64,000 nucleotides of DNA from Candidatus Aminicenantes bacterium UBA2190 (GTDB lineage Bacteria; Acidobacteriota; Aminicenantia; UBA2199): positions 1-64,000 of the forward strand of contig DCVK01000071.1 of NCBI GenBank assembly GCA_002335385.1, in the 5' to 3' direction. Under the pieces are notes generated by a model. The model made no database searches, was not told the DNA's origin, and saw only the letters and a program-made list of their open reading frames with translations. This document shows positions 57,224 through 64,000 of the stretch, piece by piece; the stretch's first letter is position 1; each line of letters opens with the position of its first letter. The position numbers and the translations under genes were made by a program.

Positions 57224-60200
57224 ATGGCGATGATCCGCAGGGTATTCGTGGAAAAGAAAGGCGGGTTCGCCGGCGAGGCCCGGGCGCTGCTGGCCGACCT
57301 GCGCGACAACCTGGGGGTGAGGGCGTTGAGCGGCGTGCGCCTGCTCAACCGCTACGACGTGTGCGGCCTCCTGGCCGGAGAATGGCAGCGGGCGTGCCGG
57401 GGCATCTTTTCCGAACCGCCGCTGGACGAGGTGCGCGAGGAGAAATTGGCGCTGGCAGCGGGCGAGACCGCATTCGCCGTCGAATACCTGCCCGGGCAGT
57501 ACGACCAGCGGGCCGACTCCGCCTGGCAGTGCCTGCAGCTGCTTTTCCCGCGCCGCCGCTCCGAGGTGGCCGCCGCCCGCGTCATCGTCCTGAGCGGGGA
57601 GCTGACGCCGGCCGATGTGGATACGGTCAAGCGCTATCTCATCAACCCGGTGGACTCGCGCGAGGCCGCCATGGCCAAGCCGCGTTCGCTGACGCTGCGC
57701 CCGGCCGCACCGGCAGCGGTGCCGGTCCTGAAGGGTTTCAACGCCATGAGCGGCGAAGGGCTGCGCCGCCTGGCGCAGGAGCTGGGCCTGGCCATGGACG
57801 AGGCCGACCTGCGCTTCTGCCAGGCCCATTTCCGCGACCGGGAGAAGCGCGACCCGACCCTGACCGAGGTGCGCCTGCTCGACACCTACTGGTCGGACCA
57901 TTGCCGGCACACCACCTTCCTGGCCGCCATCGACAGCATCGAGATCTCCCCCGGCGCCTGGGCCGAGCCCATGCGCCGGGCTTATGAGAGCTACCTGGAG
58001 GCGCGCAGCGGCCTCTACCGCCGGCGCTCCGTCGATCTCTGCCTGATGGATCTGGCCATGATGGCCATGAAGGAGCTCCGCGCCCGGGGGCGGCTGGCGG
58101 ACGTCGACCTCTCCGACGAGATCAATGCCTGCACCTTCAAGGCCCTGGTCGACGTCGACGGCGCCAGGGAGGAGTGGCTGGTCCTCTTCAAGAACGAGAC
58201 GCACAATCACCCGACCGAGATCGAGCCCTTCGGCGGCGCCGCCACCTGCCTGGGCGGCGCCATCCGCGATCCCCTGTCGGGGCGGGCCTTCGTCTACCAG
58301 GCCATGCGCGTCACCGGCAGCGGCGATCCCCGCCGGCCGGTCGCCGCCACCCTGCCGGGGAAGCTGCCGCAGCGCAAGATCACCACCGAGGCGGCCCACG
58401 GCTACAGCTCCTACGGCAACCAGGTGGGGCTGGCCACCGGCCAGGTCAGCGAGGCCTACCATGAGGGCTATGTAGCCAAGCGCCTGGAGATCGGCGCCGT
58501 CATCGGCGCCGCGCCGCGGCGCAACGTCGTGCGCCGCGAGCCGGCGCCCGGTGACGTGGTGCTGCTGGTGGGCGGCCGTACCGGACGCGACGGCATCGGC
58601 GGCGCCACCGGCTCCTCCAAGGCCCATGGCGAGGGGTCGCTGCGCAGCTGCGGCGCCGAGGTACAGAAGGGCAACCCGCCGGTCGAGCGCAAGCTGCAGC
58701 GGCTGTTCCGCGATCCGCGCGCCAGCCGCCTGATCAAGCGCTGCAACGACTTCGGCGCCGGCGGCGTCGCCGTGGCCGTCGGCGAGCTGGCGCCGGGCCT
58801 GGAGATCGACCTCGACCGCGTGCCCAAGAAATATGCCGGGCTCAACGGCACCGAGCTCGCCCTCTCCGAGTCGCAGGAGCGCATGGCCGTGGTGCTGAGC
58901 GCCGCCGACGCGCGCCGCTTCCAGAAGCTGGCCGCCGCCGAGAACCTCGAGGCCACCGTCATCGCCCGGGTCAGCGCCCGCCCGCGACTGAGGATGAAAT
59001 GGCGCGGCCGCGCCATCGTCGATCTGCAGCGCGCCTTCCTCGACAGCCATGGCGCCCGGCGCCGGGCAGCGGTAAGGGTCGAGGCGCCCGATGCCGCCGG
59101 CGACTTCTTCAAGGCCCTGCCCGGCGGCAACAAGCTGGCCGACCTGGGCGCTGCCTGGAAGGCGATGCTGGAGGGTTTGAGCGTCTGTTCGCAGAAGGGG
59201 CTGGGCGAACGCTTCGACTCCTCCATCGGCGCCGCCACGGTCCTCTATCCCCACGGCGGCCGCTTCCTGTCCACCCCGGTGGAAGCCATGGTCGCCAAGA
59301 TGCCCCTGGCGGCGGGGGAGACGAACAGCGCCACAATCATGAGCTACGGCTTCCAGCCCGCCCTCTCCGCCTGGAGCCCGTTCCACGGCGGCATCTATGC
59401 GGTGATCGAGGCGCTGGCGCGCCTGGCGGCCTGCGGCGGCGACAGCGGCCGCGCCCGCCTGACGCTGCAGGAGTACTTCCCCAAGCCCGGCCTGGACCCG
59501 CGGCGCTGGGGATTGCCGTTCGCCGCCCTGCTGGGGGCGTTCACCGCCCAGCGCGAGCTGGAGGTCGCCGCCATCGGCGGCAAGGACAGCATGTCGGGCT
59601 CCTTCCGTGACCTGGACGTGCCGCCGACCCTGGTCGCCTTCGCCGTCGCCCTGGTGGACGCGCGCCGCGTCCTCTCTCCCGAGTTCAAGAAGGCGGGCAG
59701 CCAGGTCGTGCTGCTGGCGCTGCCGCGCGACGATCGCGAGATGCCCGATTTCGCCGTGTTCAAAAAGAACTGCGCGCGCGTTCACGAGCTGGCCGGCCGC
59801 GGCAAGATCCTGGCCGCCCAGTCGCTGCATGCCGGCGGCCTGGCCGAGGCGATCAGCAAGATGTGCTTCGGCAACCGCCTGGGCTTCACGTTCGACAGGG
59901 AGCTGCCCGCCCAGGAGCTGCTGGCGCCCGCCATCGGCTCGCTGCTGCTGGAGGTGCCGGAAAAGGAGGACGCGGCCAGGCTGTTCGCCGGGACCGGCCA
60001 CCGCCTCCTGGGCCGGACCGTTGCCGCGGCCAAGATCCGCGTCAACCAGTTGGAGCTGGACGTGGCGGAGCTGCAGGCGCATTGGGAAAAGCCGCTGGAG
60101 GAGATCTTTCCCACCCGGGCGCAAGCCGCCCCGCAGGACGCCGGCGGAGGCGAACGGCCGCTGTTCCGCGGTCGGCCGCCGGCCAGGAGCGGACGGCCGC

Positions 60201-61006
60201 TGGCCAGGCCGCGGGTGCTCATCACCGTCTTCCCGGGAACGAACAACGAGTACGACGTAGCCCGCGCCTTCGTGAAGGCGGGAGCCGTCCCCGACGTCTT
60301 CGTCTTCCGCAACCTGACCGCCGCCGCCAGCGAGGCATCCACGGCCGAGCTGGCGCGCAAGCTGCGCAACGCGCAGATGCTCATGATCCCCGGCGGCTTC
60401 AGCGCCGGCGATGAGCCCGACGGCTCGGGCAAGTTCATCGCCGCCGCCTTCCGCCATCCGCGCCTGTGCGACGCCGTCCATCACCTGCTGGAAAGGAGGG
60501 ACGGGCTGATCCTGGGCATCTGCAACGGTTTCCAGGCCCTGGTCAAGCTGGGGCTGCTGCCCCACGGCGAGATCCGCGACCTCACTCCCGACTCGCCGAC
60601 GCTGGCCGCCAACCTCATCGGCCGCTTCGTGTCACGGCCGGTGCGCACCCGGGTGGTCTCGACGCTGTCGCCGTGGTTCTCGCTCTGCAAGGCCGGCGAG
60701 ATCCACACCGTGCCGGTGGCCCACGCCGAGGGGCGCTTCACGGCGCCGGCGGCGACCGTCGAGCTGCTGTTCTCCCTGGGGCAGGTGGCCACGCAGTACG
60801 TCGACTTCGACGGCAAGCCGGCCATGGATTCCTTTTTCAATCCCAACGGCTCGCTGCTGGCCATCGAGGGCATCACCAGCCCCGACGGCCGCGTCCTGGG
60901 CAAGATGGCCCATTCCGAGCGCCTGCTGGGCAGCGACCTCTTCAAGAACGTCCCCGGCAACAAGGATCAGAAAATATTCGCCTCCGGGGTGAGGTATTTC
61001 AAATAA
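57224..61006 (+). CDS. purL: Phosphoribosylformylglycinamidine synthase, single-chain (PurL with glutaminase domain)
   Basis: 1260 aa. Converts FGAR to FGAM with glutamine and ATP. The N-terminal part has RLLNRYDVCGL and LDTYWSDHCRHTTF; the ATP-binding core has FKNETHNHPTEIEPFGGAATCLGG (split), ATGSSKAHGEGS, GGKDSMSGSF; the C-terminal glutaminase (about 1000-1260) has FPGTNNEYD, IPGGFSAGDE, the nucleophile Cys in LGICNGFQ, and VAHAEGRF. This is the fused form often found in Clostridia and Bacteroidetes, which differs from the enterobacterial PurL in its N-terminus. AGGAG seven bases before ATG. Complete. Confidence 0.95.
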   Translation: MAMIRRVFVEKKGGFAGEARALLADLRDNLGVRALSGVRLLNRYDVCGLLAGEWQRACRGIFSEPPLDEVREEKLALAAGETAFAVEYLPGQYDQRADSAWQCLQLLFPRRRSEVAAARVIVLSGELTPADVDTVKRYLINPVDSREAAMAKPRSLTLRPAAPAAVPVLKGFNAMSGEGLRRLAQELGLAMDEADLRFCQAHFRDREKRDPTLTEVRLLDTYWSDHCRHTTFLAAIDSIEISPGAWAEPMRRAYESYLEARSGLYRRRSVDLCLMDLAMMAMKELRARGRLADVDLSDEINACTFKALVDVDGAREEWLVLFKNETHNHPTEIEPFGGAATCLGGAIRDPLSGRAFVYQAMRVTGSGDPRRPVAATLPGKLPQRKITTEAAHGYSSYGNQVGLATGQVSEAYHEGYVAKRLEIGAVIGAAPRRNVVRREPAPGDVVLLVGGRTGRDGIGGATGSSKAHGEGSLRSCGAEVQKGNPPVERKLQRLFRDPRASRLIKRCNDFGAGGVAVAVGELAPGLEIDLDRVPKKYAGLNGTELALSESQERMAVVLSAADARRFQKLAAAENLEATVIARVSARPRLRMKWRGRAIVDLQRAFLDSHGARRRAAVRVEAPDAAGDFFKALPGGNKLADLGAAWKAMLEGLSVCSQKGLGERFDSSIGAATVLYPHGGRFLSTPVEAMVAKMPLAAGETNSATIMSYGFQPALSAWSPFHGGIYAVIEALARLAACGGDSGRARLTLQEYFPKPGLDPRRWGLPFAALLGAFTAQRELEVAAIGGKDSMSGSFRDLDVPPTLVAFAVALVDARRVLSPEFKKAGSQVVLLALPRDDREMPDFAVFKKNCARVHELAGRGKILAAQSLHAGGLAEAISKMCFGNRLGFTFDRELPAQELLAPAIGSLLLEVPEKEDAARLFAGTGHRLLGRTVAAAKIRVNQLELDVAELQAHWEKPLEEIFPTRAQAAPQDAGGGERPLFRGRPPARSGRPLARPRVLITVFPGTNNEYDVARAFVKAGAVPDVFVFRNLTAAASEASTAELARKLRNAQMLMIPGGFSAGDEPDGSGKFIAAAFRHPRLCDAVHHLLERRDGLILGICNGFQALVKLGLLPHGEIRDLTPDSPTLAANLIGRFVSRPVRTRVVSTLSPWFSLCKAGEIHTVPVAHAEGRFTAPAATVELLFSLGQVATQYVDFDGKPAMDSFFNPNGSLLAIEGITSPDGRVLGKMAHSERLLGSDLFKNVPGNKDQKIFASGVRYFK

Positions 61007-61107
61007 TCTGCCTGAACTGCGGGGGAGGGGGAACTGTGCTTCTTCCATATCGGCTGGTCGCTGTGGTTCATCAACTTGAGTAGGACGTTTATCCCGGCGT
61101 TAAAAAA

Positions 61108-61551
61108 ATGAGAATCACTGAAATGACAAAAGAAGAGAATGAAATCAAGGAAATGGTCGACCGCGAGACGCGGGGATGGGACACCCGGGACGCGGCGCTG
61201 CTGACGACCCTGTTTCATCCCGACATGGTCTGGCCCTGGCCGCGGACCTTTCAATCGCACGACCCGCTGGATTGGATATTCGTGCTCGGGAGGTTCAACC
61301 GGGAGCGCTGGATGAAAAACTGGCAGGAACTGTTCGACTCCCATGAGCTGGAGCATAATATCAGGGAAATAAAGAAGATCGTCGTCAGCGAGGAAAAAGA
61401 CGGGGCGTTCGCCGTCGTGGATATTGATACGTTCTGGGTGGAAAAGCGGACGGGCAAGCATAACCATTGGAAGGGCAGGGTGTGCAAGGTCTATGCCAGG
61501 ATCGGCGACGAATGGAAGATGACCATGCACACCGGGGTATTGGCATATTGA
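61108..61551 (+). CDS. SnoaL-like (NTF2-fold) protein
   Basis: 147 aa. An alpha-plus-beta cone fold of the SnoaL/DUF4440 kind: N-terminal helix EEIKEMVDRETRGWDTRD-like text, LTTLFHPDMVWPWP, VFLVDIDTFW-like VVDIDTFWVEK and GRVCKVYARIGDEWKMTMHTG. Many are small-molecule isomerases or binding proteins; no function can be given. No Shine-Dalgarno: a run of seven A precedes the ATG; a second ATG five codons on is equally possible. Lower G+C than its neighbours. The 101-base gap after purL holds nothing recognisable. Confidence 0.75.
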   Translation: MRITEMTKEENEIKEMVDRETRGWDTRDAALLTTLFHPDMVWPWPRTFQSHDPLDWIFVLGRFNRERWMKNWQELFDSHELEHNIREIKKIVVSEEKDGAFAVVDIDTFWVEKRTGKHNHWKGRVCKVYARIGDEWKMTMHTGVLAY

Positions 61552-61686
61552 TGAGGGAATGGAATAATTGACCATGTGCGGAAAAAGTGAGCGGCGCGAC
61601 AATAGGCTGAAGATCGTGATGGCTTATATGGCGAATGTTATGAAAGGAATACCGGAGGAACATATTTTACCCGAGGAGGGATGTCC

Positions 61687-62163
61687 ATGGCCAAGGCGTT
61701 GATCGTGTATTATTCCCGGAGCGGCAATACCCGGAAGATGGCGGAATCCATCGCCGAGGGCATTCGCCGGGAGGATGTGGAGGCGGATGTCCGGGATGTC
61801 AAGGACGTCACCCCCGCCGATCTCAAGGCGTTCGCTGCCATCGTCGTCGGTTCTCCCACCTATTACGGGAGCATGGCCGCCGAGATCAAGAAGCTGTTCG
61901 ACGAGTCCATTCGCTTCCACGGCAAGCTGGACGGAAAGATCGGCGCGGCCTTCGCCTCCAGCGCCAACATCGGCGGCGGCAACGAGACGACGATCCTTGA
62001 TATTTTGAACGCCATGCTGATCCACGGCATGATCGTGCAGGGCGACTGGCAGGGGGACCACTACGGCCCGGTGGCGATCGGCGCTCCCGATGAGCGGGCC
62101 GTCAAGGAGTGCCTGCGCGCCGGCGGCCGGATCGCCCGGCTGGTCAAGAGATTGGCGGATTAG
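61687..62163 (+). CDS. Flavodoxin-fold FMN protein (WrbA-like)
   Basis: 158 aa. FMN-binding loop YYSRSGNTRKMAESIAEG (about 8-25), then VGSPTYYGSMAAEIKKLFD and SSANIGGGNETTILDIL, as in flavodoxin or NAD(P)H:quinone oxidoreductases. Single-domain flavin carrier or small quinone reductase. Start ATG 61687 has GGAGG seven bases upstream; the ATG at 61681 is too near that site. No clear operon partner. Confidence 0.9.
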   Translation: MAKALIVYYSRSGNTRKMAESIAEGIRREDVEADVRDVKDVTPADLKAFAAIVVGSPTYYGSMAAEIKKLFDESIRFHGKLDGKIGAAFASSANIGGGNETTILDILNAMLIHGMIVQGDWQGDHYGPVAIGAPDERAVKECLRAGGRIARLVKRLAD

Positions 62164-62244
62164 GCGCTCCACAAGAATATTTTCCGGCAGCGGATCCGGT
62201 GCCGCCGGGTTTGGACGTGGTCGCGTGTGGCTGCCCGGGTAATT

Positions 62245-62253
62245 TGCTATAAT
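62245..62253 (+). promoter_or_regulatory. Promoter giving a leaderless metallo-hydrolase transcript
   Basis: TGCTATAAT (62245-62253; perfect -10 with extension), then 7 bases to ATG 62261. No Shine-Dalgarno and no clear -35 box. Confidence 0.6.
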
Positions 62254-62260
62254 GCCTGAA

Positions 62261-63004
62261 ATGAAAACCTGGAAGACGAAGTGCGGATATGCGATCAGCA
62301 AATTACTGGCCGGCCGGAGCAATGTTTTTCTCTTGTCGCATGACGGAAAGAACATCCTGGTCGATACCGGCCCGGGCCGCAGCTGGAAAACGCTGGACCG
62401 GCGCTTGCGGCGGCTGGGTGTAGTGCGCCTCGATGCCCTGGTCCTGACCCACGCCCACTACGATCATGCCGGCAACGCGGCCCGGCTGCAGGAGAAGTAT
62501 GAAGCCAGGGTGATCGCGCATATCGCCGAAGGGCCTTTCCTGGCCCGGGGCGAGAACAATGCCGTCGGCGGCACCAACGCGCTGGCCCGCCTTGTGGTCG
62601 CCGGCCTGGGCAAGTACTTTGCCCGGCGGGCCCGCTATGAACCGTGCCGGCCCAATCTCCAGGTCGATCCTTCCTTCGACCTGCGCGAATTCGGGTTCAA
62701 TGCCCATGCCCTGCACACTCCCGGCCACACGGCCGGCTCGCTGAGCGTGATCGTCGACGACGAGATCGCCCTGGTGGGTGACGCCATGTTCGGGATCTTC
62801 CCCGGGTCGGTCTTCCCGCCCTACGCCGTGGACACCGGCGAGACGGTCAGCAGCTGGGGAAAATTGCTGGCCACGAAATGCCGCCTTTTTCTTCCGGCCC
62901 ACGGTTCGGCGAATCCCCGGCAGCTGGTGTTGAAGGATTATGATAAAAGAAGCGCCCGCAGGGAAAAAGGAGGATGCGCTGGGCCAAGTAAAATCGATCG
63001 CTGA
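62261..63004 (+). CDS. Metallo-beta-lactamase-fold hydrolase
   Basis: 247 aa. Zinc-site motif THAHYDHAG (about 67-75), then the later ligands in HTPGHTAGS and VGDAMFG, and AHGSANP. Glyoxalase-II or lactonase-like family; substrate unknown. Start ATG 62261 was preferred over ATG 62252, which overlaps the -10 box. The Lys/Arg-rich last 20 residues vary in such proteins. Stands alone between the flavodoxin and methyltransferase genes. Confidence 0.88.
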   Translation: MKTWKTKCGYAISKLLAGRSNVFLLSHDGKNILVDTGPGRSWKTLDRRLRRLGVVRLDALVLTHAHYDHAGNAARLQEKYEARVIAHIAEGPFLARGENNAVGGTNALARLVVAGLGKYFARRARYEPCRPNLQVDPSFDLREFGFNAHALHTPGHTAGSLSVIVDDEIALVGDAMFGIFPGSVFPPYAVDTGETVSSWGKLLATKCRLFLPAHGSANPRQLVLKDYDKRSARREKGGCAGPSKIDR

Positions 63005-63121
63005 AAGCAGTACGTTACCCGGTTCCAGGGCCGGATTCAAGGTCGTCGACCGCACTTCAAAAAACAGGCCCATGGTCAGGTTCTGCAAGCGAATGGATGC
63101 ATCCACCAGGGAGAAAAATTC

Positions 63122-63715
63122 ATGAAAACGGGAAAAAAACACCGCGTCTGCCCGGTGGAGGAGGCGGGGATGCTCGAGCACCCGCTGCGCCGGCTGTACG
63201 AGAGCCCGAAGCGCATCCTTCGCCCTTTCGTTTGCGAAGGGATGGCCGTTCTCGACTTCGGCTGCGGCCCGGGCTTCTTCACCCTGGAGATGGCGCGCCG
63301 CGTCGGCCCCGCCGGTCATGTCACCGCCGTCGACCTGCAGCAGGGGATGCTGGACAAGGCGCGGGAAAAGCTCGAGCGGGCGGGGCTGGCGGAGCGGGTG
63401 AGGTTCCATCGCTGCGGCGCCGACGTTGTCGGCCTGGCGGGGGCGTTTGATTTCATCCTGGTTTTCCATGTGCTTCACGAAGTGCCTGACCAAAAGAATT
63501 TATTGTTTGAAATGAAGAGTCTTTTGCAGCCGGGGGGCCGAATGCTTGTCGTGGAACCCGGTTTCCATGTTTCCCGGGAGGAATTCCGGGCAGCGAGCGA
63601 AATAATGGAACAGGCCGGGCTGGAGGTCGGACCAGGGCCGCGCATCCCGTTCAGCCGCACGGCCGTGTTGCGAGAAGCCGGCAATGAAAACGTAGAAAAC
63701 CGGGCGCGGGACTAG
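63122..63715 (+). CDS. Class I SAM-dependent methyltransferase
   Basis: 197 aa. SAM-binding loop VLDFGCGPGFFTLEMARRVG (about 43-62), acidic VTAVDLQQGMLDKA, and a mid strand FDFILVFHVLHEVPD; a Methyltransf_11/31-type small-molecule or ubiE-like methylase. Substrate unknown. The first 30 residues carry CPVEEAGMLEHPLRRLY, seen in methylases near metal-resistance genes but not diagnostic. GGAG lies 9-10 bases before ATG. Confidence 0.88.
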   Translation: MKTGKKHRVCPVEEAGMLEHPLRRLYESPKRILRPFVCEGMAVLDFGCGPGFFTLEMARRVGPAGHVTAVDLQQGMLDKAREKLERAGLAERVRFHRCGADVVGLAGAFDFILVFHVLHEVPDQKNLLFEMKSLLQPGGRMLVVEPGFHVSREEFRAASEIMEQAGLEVGPGPRIPFSRTAVLREAGNENVENRARD

Positions 63716-63790
63716 GATCGTCCAGGTTCCGGGAATGCCGGCACGGCGATTAATTTTCAATTTATGGTGCTCAAACGGCACGGCTGCGGG

Positions 63791-63819
63791 TTTAAGAGTT
63801 ATCATGCTTGTGATAGAAT
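63791..63819 (+). promoter_or_regulatory. Promoter for the terminal lipoprotein gene
   Basis: TTTAAG (63791-63796), 17-base spacer, TAGAAT (63814-63819) with a TGA extension. Confidence 0.58.
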
Positions 63820-63851
63820 TGCCAAACATGTCGGCCATAAGGGGAACGCTC

Positions 63852-64000
63852 ATGAAAAGGATCGGCAACCGGCGGTTTTTGCTTTCACTGGTTCTGGTGT
63901 TCAGCTTGTTTCTCATGCCGGCCTGCCGGCCGGAGGAGGTCATCCCGACACCCGAGCCGGGGCCGAAAGCCGCGCGCGAAACGGTTGTATTCGTCGCCGG
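63852..64000 (+). CDS. Putative lipoprotein, cut by the right edge
   Basis: 49 codons visible. Charged start (MKRIGNRR), a Leu/Val-rich stretch and a lipobox-like LMPAC at Cys24, then a Pro/Glu-rich linker (PTPEPGPK): a standard bacterial lipoprotein start. ATG 63852 follows AAGGGG by 9 bases; an in-frame ATG at 63828 lies 8 bases after the -10 box and would make a leaderless mRNA. The mature protein is outside the window. Confidence 0.7.
   Translation, partial: MKRIGNRRFLLSLVLVFSLFLMPACRPEEVIPTPEPGPKAARETVVFVA

Noticed and set aside
57170..60565. 1131-codon minus-strand ORF opposite purL
   Set aside because: Antisense shadow of a high-GC gene; the plus-strand purL is full-length and conserved. 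The same holds for the long ORFs opposite the genes at 7.1-8.8, 11.8-14.1, 18.6-20.7, 24.6-26.2, 34.9-37.3 and 50.4-52.9 kb.
61574..61702. 42-codon ORF before the flavodoxin gene
   Set aside because: No ribosome site, no recognisable composition, ends inside the flavodoxin gene; likely chance.
1..64000. tRNA, rRNA, prophage or insertion sequence
   Set aside because: Nothing on either strand looks like a tRNA cloverleaf with T-loop, rRNA text, transposase or integrase.

Overview
High-GC Gram-negative bacterial chromosome segment with tightly packed, mostly ATGA-overlapping operons on both strands. An Omp85/TamB pair, lipobox signal peptides, an expanded Kre9-like PNGGE surface-protein family, an aldehyde ferredoxin oxidoreductase operon, a flavodiiron/rubredoxin pair, and AT-rich heptad repeats between genes together suggest an anaerobic or micro-oxic member of Candidatus Aminicenantes (Acidobacteriota relatives). 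This is inference from gene content and style; no rRNA gene is present to confirm it. I see no tRNA or rRNA gene, CRISPR array, prophage or insertion sequence.

Layout. 1-6.9 kb: alanyl-tRNA editing protein (runs off the left edge), thioredoxin-like and THUMP methyltransferase genes, then a DUF58/VWA (Bat-like) operon and ferritin. 7-10.8 kb: a type IV pilus/T2SS-like ATPase whose nucleotide-binding motifs are destroyed, and a YhaM-like/SurA-like operon. 10.8-15 kb: UbiA prenyltransferase and a large DUF5916-type outer-membrane protein. 15-21.9 kb: fsa-tamB-tamA, with tamB interrupted by a one-base frameshift in a homopolymer. 22.3-27.3 kb: FecR/Ser-rich protein, malQ, diguanylate cyclase. 27.4-30.6 kb: sdhCDAB. 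30.8-40.8 kb: Kre9-like proteins, PhoH/PIN ATPase, a VapBC pair, the operon mobB - 54-aa protein - polyferredoxin - AOR, and a lipoprotein. 41-45.5 kb: thpR-plsY-gpsA-FHA/GAF/cyclase-TPR lipoprotein in one overlapping operon. 45.6-49 kb: rubredoxin, flavodiiron protein, lemA and two TPM genes. 49.4-53.9 kb: a four-gene operon (DUF39-ferredoxin fusion, UPF0280, asd, aspartokinase) that reads as an aspartate-semialdehyde-to-homocysteine route. 54.2-61 kb: ddaH, purB, a helical-repeat protein and a fused purL. 61-64 kb: SnoaL-like, flavodoxin, metallo-beta-lactamase-fold and methyltransferase genes and the start of a lipoprotein gene.

Most unusual signals: (1) at least seven intergenic regions carry low-complexity DNA with a strict 7-base period in either orientation, and three of them share a longer hairpin-like element; (2) five or six promoters have the -10 box only 6-8 bases from the start codon and no Shine-Dalgarno, so the mRNAs should be leaderless, while others have ordinary leaders; (3) the homocysteine operon has a ~140-nt leader with a hairpin that would cover the ribosome binding site; (4) the nucleotide-site-less pilus-type ATPase; (5) the A9 tract frameshift in tamB.
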